A stretch of 19,179 bases of DNA, taken from positions 1-19,179 of the forward strand of contig DASTMZ010000106.1 in the NCBI GenBank assembly GCA_035713725.1. The letters are read 5' to 3'. The DNA comes from DASQPR01 sp035713725. Lineage in GTDB: Bacteria; Actinomycetota; Actinomycetes; Mycobacteriales; Micromonosporaceae. Positions 15,057 to 19,179 of this stretch are shown here, piece by piece. A program made the translations under genes and the position numbers. Below the pieces are notes generated by a model. The model did not search any database and was not told the origin of the DNA. It worked only from the letters and a program-made list of their open reading frames with translations. The stretch's first letter is position 1. The number at the start of each line of letters is the position of its first letter.

Positions 15057-15084
15057 CTGTCCACAACCGCCCTGCGTGTCCACA
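15057..15084 (+). promoter_or_regulatory. Two DnaA-box-like sites upstream of the SSB gene
   Basis: CTGTCCACA (15057-15065) and GTGTCCACA (15076-15084) each differ by one base from the actinobacterial DnaA box TTGTCCACA. They share the exact 8-mer TGTCCACA, lie in the same orientation, and are 19 bp apart, about 120-150 bp upstream of the SSB start. DnaA binding is a possibility from sequence alone. Confidence 0.35.
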
Positions 15085-15204
15085 GATCGGCAGGTTCCCG
15101 GTCGCGTCCGACTCCCGAGACGGCAAGGCTCTGGCCGCAGCGTCGGCGCAAGGCGAACCGCGCCGTCGATCTCACGAGGTTGAGTTTCAGACGAGGGAGA
15201 AGTC

Positions 15205-15843
15205 ATGTTCGACACCGCGGTCACCTTGATCGGCAACGTGATGACGGCCCCGGAGTGGCGCCGTACCGCGCAGACCGGGACGTACGTGGTCACGTTCCGG
15301 TTCGCGTCCACGTCGCGGCGCTACGACCGGACGACCAACCGCTGGGTGGATGGTGACAGCTTGCGCATCAAGGTCGCGTGCTGGCGCAAGCTCGGCGAGA
15401 ACGTGTTCGAGTCGGTGCAACTCGGCGACCCGCTGGTCATCCACGGCCGGATGTATAGCCGCGACTGGACCGACGCAGAGGAGAACCGCCACACGTCCTA
15501 CGAGCTCGATGCAGTGGCCGTCGGGCACGATTTGTCGCGCGGCGTGGCGAAGTTCGCTCGGCGCCGCGCGGTCGCCGGCGCCGACACGGTGCACGACCCG
15601 GCGACCGAGGAGTCCGTCGGCGGCGAGGCGGCCGAGGCCGTGGAGTCTCCCGGACGGCCGGCCGACCTGCCGCCGGACAACGAGCTCTTCACCGACTTCG
15701 ATCACGACCGGTTCGACACATCGCCGGTGCCGCCACCGCCGGACGGCTCGTACGACCCGCGCGCCTCGGCCGACAGCGTGGACGTCGACGACGACGAGGA
15801 CGACGAGGAACTCGACGACGAAGAGGTGTCCGTGGCGGCGTGA
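15205..15843 (+). CDS. ssb: Single-stranded DNA-binding protein (SSB), paralogue with atypical acidic tail
   Basis: A 212-aa SSB with the OB-fold at about residues 1-110: MFDTAVTLIGNVM, the basic strand TYVVTFRFASTSRRYD (26-41), LRIKVACWRKLGENV (53-67), and GDPLVIHGRMYSRDW (74-88). A long linker rich in Pro, Glu and Asp follows, then an Asp/Glu cluster at about 193-207. Canonical bacterial SSBs end in an acidic tip closing with Pro-Phe that recruits repair partners. Here the acidic run is followed by VSVAA, so that tip is absent. It binds ssDNA in replication, recombination or repair and may be a second, specialised paralogue. The ATG start is well supported by GGGAG 5-6 nt upstream. It is divergent from the hydrolase gene and stands alone. 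Confidence 0.92.
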   Translation: MFDTAVTLIGNVMTAPEWRRTAQTGTYVVTFRFASTSRRYDRTTNRWVDGDSLRIKVACWRKLGENVFESVQLGDPLVIHGRMYSRDWTDAEENRHTSYELDAVAVGHDLSRGVAKFARRRAVAGADTVHDPATEESVGGEAAEAVESPGRPADLPPDNELFTDFDHDRFDTSPVPPPPDGSYDPRASADSVDVDDDEDDEELDDEEVSVAA

Positions 15844-15884
15844 CCCGCGTGGTGGGGACGTGTCATGCCGCTGCGGAGCGGAGC

Positions 15885-15917
15885 AGGCCGGTCGCCGGCA
15901 ACGTTGGCGGCCGGCCT
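15885..15917 (+). terminator. Terminator-like hairpin after the SSB gene
   Basis: AGGCCGGTCGCC (15885-15896) pairs with GGCGGCCGGCCT (15906-15917) over 12 bp with one G-U pair, around a 9-nt loop. It begins 42 nt after the SSB stop and its right arm runs into the first copy of a 21-bp tandem repeat. The wobble pair favours the plus-strand RNA. No U-tract. Confidence 0.55.
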
Positions 15918-15977
15918 CGCTTCGTCCTGGTCGCGGCTCGCGTCGTCCGGGTCGCGCCTCGCTTCGTCCCGGTCGCA
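15915..15977. repeat. Three tandem copies of a 21-bp repeat
   Basis: Units at 15915-15935, 15936-15956 and 15957-15977. Copies 1 and 3 differ at 2 positions and copy 2 differs from copy 1 at 3. Each shares the core TCGTCCNGGTCGC. The array sits between the SSB gene and the convergent DUF2007-like gene. The period is a multiple of three, but no supported gene reads through it. Confidence 0.85.
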
Positions 15978-15995
15978 ACGTCGCCGATCTCACCG

Positions 15996-16322
15996 CTAGA
16001 GCGGCGGGCCGCCGACCAAGCGGCGCGCGGCGTCGATCTCCGCCTCGAAGACGAGTACGTTGGTGCGCCCATCCGGTGCCGGCCCGACGGTGGCGCGGAT
16101 CCCTGCGGCGGTCAGGCGCTGCTGCATCGTTCGCGCCTCGAGCTGCGTGTCGACCACGGCCACCACGCTCAACAGGCCGTAGTCGCCCGGCTGACCGAAG
16201 ATCTCGGCCTGCTTGCGAGCAAGATTCGGGTCGAACGTCCAGCGCAAGATCGCGGCTAGGGCCCCGACCACGAGGAACGCGACGATCGGCCCGAAGATAT
16301 ACACGCCCGAACCCACCCCCAC
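15996..16322 (-). CDS. Membrane-anchored small protein, DUF2007-like
   Basis: A 108-aa protein with one membrane segment at about 7-27, a short linker (DPNLARKQAEIFGQPGDYG), and a small alpha/beta domain at about 49-105. The latter has the layout LLSVVAVVDTQLEA, AAGIRATVG, NVLVFEAEIDAARRL, similar to the DUF2007 (putative signal-transducing) ferredoxin-like fold. Function is unknown; a cytoplasmic regulatory or ligand-binding role next to the membrane is only a guess. The GTG at 16322 is the longest option and lacks a good ribosome-binding site; GTG at 16316 or 16304 are alternatives that would trim up to six residues. It is convergent with the SSB gene and lies 74 nt beyond the ABC permease gene on the same strand. 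Confidence 0.78.
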   Translation of the reverse strand: MGVGSGVYIFGPIVAFLVVGALAAILRWTFDPNLARKQAEIFGQPGDYGLLSVVAVVDTQLEARTMQQRLTAAGIRATVGPAPDGRTNVLVFEAEIDAARRLVGGPPL

Positions 16323-16396
16323 GCGTCCAGTCTGTCACTGTGGGCCGCACAGCCGCAGCACAATCTTGGCCGCCCGCGTGGCCGCGCCGGGCTTAC

Positions 16397-17248
16397 CTAC
16401 GAGTCGGCGCGGCTTCGCCAGCGGAACGTCCGCAGCGCGACGAACAACGCGCCCGCTGACCACAGTCCGAGGACCAGCGCGGTGCGTCCCGGTTCCCACG
16501 AGTGCGCAGGTTCGAGGATTCGAAGCTTGTCCGGCAGGAACACCGAGCGATAGCCCTGCGCGATCCACTTCAGCGGGAACAGCGCGCCGATGTACTGGAT
16601 CGTGTGGGACACCTGGCCGAAGACGAAATACACGCCGGACAGGAACTGCAGCACAAGTGCCGGTCCGGTGACGACGGCGGGCGCCGCCTTGCCGGATCGG
16701 GGCACCGACGAGTACGCAATGCCGAACAACGATCCGGCGGTCACGCCGAGCACTGTGACGAATAGGAACGTGAGCCACCGGTGCCAGTCGCTGGGCAGCG
16801 TGACCTTGCCGAGCAGCTTCGCCACGATCAGCAAGAGGATCGACTCCAGCAGCACCAGCGCAAGCACCATGATGACCTTGCCGACGAAGTACGCCGCCGG
16901 CGGCATCGGCGTGCCCTCGAGCCGTTTCAACGTGCCCTTGTCGCGTTCCACTGCGATCTGGATGGCTAGCGTCTGGAACGCAACGCCGAACAGCCCGGTG
17001 GCGAGGATGCCGGGTACGAAGTAGCGCGCGAACGGGTAGCCGTTGGAGTCCGAGATCGTGTAGTTGAAGATCGACCCGAAGATCAGCAGCAACATGACCG
17101 GGAACGCCAGCGTGAAGAACACTTGCTCGCGATGCCGGAAGAACTCCTTGAGCTCGAGCTTGCCGCGCAGCCAACCGATGCGGAGCGCGGGAACCGGTCC
17201 GGCGCCGACCGAGGGGGCCACCGTCGCGGTTATCGTCTCGGTCGCCAT
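16397..17248 (-). CDS. ABC-2 type exporter, membrane permease
   Basis: A 283-aa ABC-2 permease with six membrane segments: the first at about 44-62, the second near 75-98, and the last before the C-terminal basic tail. The cytoplasmic loop motif ERDKGTLKRLEGTPMP (101-116) is characteristic of ABC-2 drug and polysaccharide-type exporters. The ATG at 17248 shares one base with the TGA of the ATPase gene upstream (TGATG), so the pair is translationally coupled. A cytoplasmic N-terminal lead of about 30 residues precedes the first membrane helix. The likely role is export of a lipophilic compound or antibiotic, or envelope lipid transport; the substrate is not predictable. Confidence 0.93.
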   Translation of the reverse strand: MATETITATVAPSVGAGPVPALRIGWLRGKLELKEFFRHREQVFFTLAFPVMLLLIFGSIFNYTISDSNGYPFARYFVPGILATGLFGVAFQTLAIQIAVERDKGTLKRLEGTPMPPAAYFVGKVIMVLALVLLESILLLIVAKLLGKVTLPSDWHRWLTFLFVTVLGVTAGSLFGIAYSSVPRSGKAAPAVVTGPALVLQFLSGVYFVFGQVSHTIQYIGALFPLKWIAQGYRSVFLPDKLRILEPAHSWEPGRTALVLGLWSAGALFVALRTFRWRSRADS

Positions 17249-18102
17249 CACGCCGTACCCTTCCCGATCATGGCGAGGTAGATGTCCTCGAGGGTCGGTC
17301 GCGCCACGGTGAGGCCCGGGATCTCGCCACCGAGTTCGCTCGCGAGCTTCTGCACGAAGGCGGTTGGCGTCGCGGTCGCGTGTGACTGCCGGCCGCCCAC
17401 CGCGTCCCAGCTCACCACCGTTGCGGCCTGGTCCCGCCCGCCCAAGATCGCCGGCGGATTGACCTCCAGCAACTGGCCGGCCGCGATGACACCGACGCGG
17501 TCCGCCAGTTCTTCGGCCTCCTCGAGGTAATGCGTGGTGAGCAGGATTGTCGTACCCTCGCCGCGCAGCGACTTGATCAGCTCCCAGAACTCGAGGCGCG
17601 CCTCCGGGTCGAAGCCGGTCGTCGGCTCGTCCAGGAACAGCAGCTCGGGGTGCCCGATCACGCCCAGCGCAACGTCGAGCCGCCGTCGCTGCCCACCGGA
17701 CAGCGCGATGCACCTCGCGTTGACCTTGTCGGTCAGGCCGACGGCGGCGATCACTTCGTCGGGGTCTCGCGGTGCCGGGTAGTAGGCGGCGAAGTGGCGG
17801 ATCACCTCACCGACGGTGAGGGCATCGAACTCCGTACTCGTGGACTGCAACACGATGCCGACGCGGGCCCGCCAGGCCCGGCTTGGATGAGCGGGATCGG
17901 TGTCCAGCACGGTGACCTCGCCGGCCGTCCGGCGCCGGTACCCCTCCAAGATCTCCACGGTGCTCGTCTTGCCCGCGCCGTTCGGACCGAGCAGCGCGAA
18001 ACACTCGCCGAGGGCCACGTCGAGGTCGATCCCGTCGACCGCCACGGCGTCGCCGTATGACTTGGCGAGACCGCGCACCCGGATCGCCGTTGCTTGTGCC
18101 AT
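17248..18102 (-). CDS. ABC exporter ATP-binding protein
   Basis: A 284-aa ATPase of a DrrA-like exporter. Walker A GPNGAGKT (39-46), Q-loop Gln86 (IVLQSTSTEFD), signature LSGGQRRR (134-141), Walker B LLFLDEP (154-160), D-loop TGFDPEAR, and H-loop His191 (TTHYLEEAEELADR) are all intact. The C-terminal extension (about 230-284) carries AARPTLEDIYLAMIG-like sequence typical of this subfamily. The ATG at 18102 is chosen because the domain starts a few residues later; the open frame to 18285 includes non-coding sequence. The ribosome-binding site is weak (AAGG at about 11 nt). It forms a two-gene operon with the permease and is divergent from the mutase gene. Confidence 0.95.
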   Translation of the reverse strand: MAQATAIRVRGLAKSYGDAVAVDGIDLDVALGECFALLGPNGAGKTSTVEILEGYRRRTAGEVTVLDTDPAHPSRAWRARVGIVLQSTSTEFDALTVGEVIRHFAAYYPAPRDPDEVIAAVGLTDKVNARCIALSGGQRRRLDVALGVIGHPELLFLDEPTTGFDPEARLEFWELIKSLRGEGTTILLTTHYLEEAEELADRVGVIAAGQLLEVNPPAILGGRDQAATVVSWDAVGGRQSHATATPTAFVQKLASELGGEIPGLTVARPTLEDIYLAMIGKGTA

Positions 18103-18151
18103 GCGACAAGGGTGCCTTATCTGCTCAGGCGGCTTCGAGGCAGGCCGGCAG

Positions 18152-18181
18152 AGTGTAGGGTCCGTTACCCGCCAGTAGAAT
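18152..18181. promoter_or_regulatory. Overlapping divergent promoters, mutase and ABC exporter
   Basis: On the plus strand, TAGAAT (18176-18181) is a good -10 ending 6 nt before the mutase ATG, giving a leaderless mRNA; no clear -35. On the minus strand, TTCTAC (18180-18175) and TACACT (18157-18152) with a 17-nt spacer may serve the ABC exporter. The two overlap, so they could interfere. The plus-strand box is the more convincing. Confidence 0.42.
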
Positions 18182-18187
18182 CCGGAT

Positions 18188-19179
18188 ATGGCGTACCGGC
18201 TCGAGCGGCCCGACCGGCCGTGGGTGATGCGGACGTACGCCGGCCACTCGTCGGCGGCCGCCAGCAACGCGCTGTTCCGGGGCAACCTGGCGAAGGGTCA
18301 GACCGGTCTCTCGGTCGCCTTCGACTTGCCGACCCAGACCGGATACGACCCGGACGACCCGCTGGCCGACGGAGAGGTCGGCCGCGTCGGCGTACCGGTC
18401 GCGCACGTCGGCGACATGCGGGCGCTATTTGACGGCATCGATCTCGCGACGGCTAACACGTCGATGACGATTAACGCGCCGGCCATGTGGTTGTTTGCGC
18501 TCTACGTCACCGTCGCGGAGGAGCACGGCGCCGATCTCGCGAAGCTCAGTGGCACCACGCAGAACGACATCATCAAGGAATACCTGTCTCGGGGCACGCA
18601 CATCTTCCCGCCGGCCGAATCGCTGCGCCTGACCACCGACACGATCGCGTGGACGGTGGCAAACAGTCCACTGTGGAATCCGGTGAACATCTGCTCGTAC
18701 CACCTGCAGGAGGCCGGCGCGACGCCGGTGCAAGAGATCGGTTTCGCGCTCGCTACCGCGATCGCCATCCTCGACGCGGTGCGCGCCAGCGGTCAGGTGC
18801 CGGCGGATCGCTTCGACGCGGTCGTCGGCCGCATGTCGTTCTTCGTCAACTCCGGCGTGCGCTTCGTCGAGGAGATGGCGAAGATGCGCGCACTCGCGCG
18901 GCTATGGGACGAGATCACGAGGAGCCGGTACGCCGTGTCCGACGCGGCCGCTCGGCGCCTGCGCTACGGCGTACAGGTGAACTCGCTCGGCCTGACCGAA
19001 GCGCAGCCGGAAAACAACGTGCAACGCATCGTGCTCGAACTGCTCGGCGTCACGCTGTCCCGGGACGCGCGGGCCCGCGCGGTGCAACTGCCGGCCTGGA
19101 ACGAGGCGCTCGGGCTGCCGCGGCCGTGGGATCAGCAGTGGTCGCTGCGGGTCCAGCAGGTGTTGGCGTACGAAACGGA
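18188..19179 (+). CDS. meaA: Coenzyme B12-dependent acyl-CoA mutase, MeaA / ethylmalonyl-CoA mutase type (cut by right window edge)
   Basis: The first 330 residues of an acyl-CoA mutase; the reading frame runs off the window. It lacks the long N-terminal extension of methylmalonyl-CoA mutase and follows MeaA/Ecm closely: RTYAGHSSAAASN (15-27), GLSVAFDLPTQTGYD (40-54), NTSMTIN (90-96), GTTQNDIIKEYLSRGT (122-137), NICSYHLQEAGATP (167-180), and NSLGLTEAQPENNVQR. His172 and Arg135 match substrate-site positions of methylmalonyl-CoA mutase. The cobalamin-binding domain would follow beyond the edge. Ecm converts ethylmalonyl-CoA to methylsuccinyl-CoA in the ethylmalonyl-CoA pathway for C2 assimilation, usually with crotonyl-CoA carboxylase/reductase (ccr) nearby; that gene is not in the window. 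The start ATG at 18188 has no ribosome-binding site and a -10 six nt upstream. Confidence 0.93.
   Translation, partial: MAYRLERPDRPWVMRTYAGHSSAAASNALFRGNLAKGQTGLSVAFDLPTQTGYDPDDPLADGEVGRVGVPVAHVGDMRALFDGIDLATANTSMTINAPAMWLFALYVTVAEEHGADLAKLSGTTQNDIIKEYLSRGTHIFPPAESLRLTTDTIAWTVANSPLWNPVNICSYHLQEAGATPVQEIGFALATAIAILDAVRASGQVPADRFDAVVGRMSFFVNSGVRFVEEMAKMRALARLWDEITRSRYAVSDAAARRLRYGVQVNSLGLTEAQPENNVQRIVLELLGVTLSRDARARAVQLPAWNEALGLPRPWDQQWSLRVQQVLAYET

Noticed and set aside
15915..15977. CRISPR array
   Set aside because: The 21-bp units are directly adjacent with no spacers and only three copies, and no cas gene is present.
15187..16350. A 387-residue minus-strand open frame opposite the SSB gene
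   Set aside because: It runs antisense through the recognisable SSB and across the 21-bp repeat and the DUF2007-like gene in another frame. Its length is explained by GC-rich bias.
17249..17713. N-terminal extension of the ABC permease to 17713
   Set aside because: The extra region is an alternate frame of the ATPase gene; the ATG at 17248 with the TGATG overlap starts at the normal place.
18103..18187. Adenosylcobalamin riboswitch before the B12-dependent mutase
   Set aside because: The gap is only 85 bp, too short for the element, and the mRNA seems leaderless.

Overview
This is a GC-rich (roughly two-thirds G+C) chromosomal window from an actinobacterium. The evidence is the GlgE/TreS alpha-glucan pathway, an actinobacterial-type GPP34 protein, an AldO-type alditol oxidase, a MeaA/ethylmalonyl-CoA mutase, frequent GTG starts, and several genes that appear to be leaderless (a -10-like box 6-7 nt before the start codon). 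No IS element, phage gene, CRISPR array, tRNA or rRNA was seen. The genus cannot be decided from the sequence.

Left block (1-7578, all minus strand, listed in transcription order): a GPP34 protein, an APC-family permease, a GNAT acetyltransferase and an FAD-linked alditol oxidase form a tight series with gaps of 40 nt, a 4-nt overlap, and 2 nt. A solitary PemK/MazF-like protein follows. Then come glgE and the 5' third of treS, which runs off the left edge. GlgE and TreS belong to the trehalose/maltose-1-phosphate route to alpha-1,4-glucan, and the maltokinase and branching enzyme genes may lie beyond the edge. A 588-bp gap (7579-8166) upstream of the GPP34 gene holds a candidate promoter with an inverted repeat over its -10, a pair of 9-bp direct repeats, and a hairpin, but no convincing gene.

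Middle block (8167-13216, minus strand): a patatin-like lipase and a PlsC-type acyltransferase overlap by ATGA and look like a deacylation/reacylation pair for lipid remodelling. Next is a TetR repressor followed by a DHA2-type MFS efflux pump. Two copies of one palindromic operator are visible, one inside the tetR promoter and one just before the ribosome-binding site of the pump, so this is a readable self-regulated efflux cassette. An EamA/DMT transporter closes the block.

Right block (13449-19179, mixed strands): a small DUF1444-like protein (+), an alpha/beta hydrolase (-), a single-stranded-DNA-binding protein with a non-canonical acidic tail (+), a membrane-anchored DUF2007-like protein (-), an ABC-2 exporter pair (-), and a truncated MeaA/ethylmalonyl-CoA mutase (+) divergent from the exporter.

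The clearest regulatory result is the tetR/MFS twin operator. The most interesting unassigned units are the GPP34-permease-GNAT-alditol oxidase operon, the patatin/PlsC pair, and the SSB paralogue with two DnaA-box-like sites upstream and a three-copy 21-bp tandem repeat downstream.
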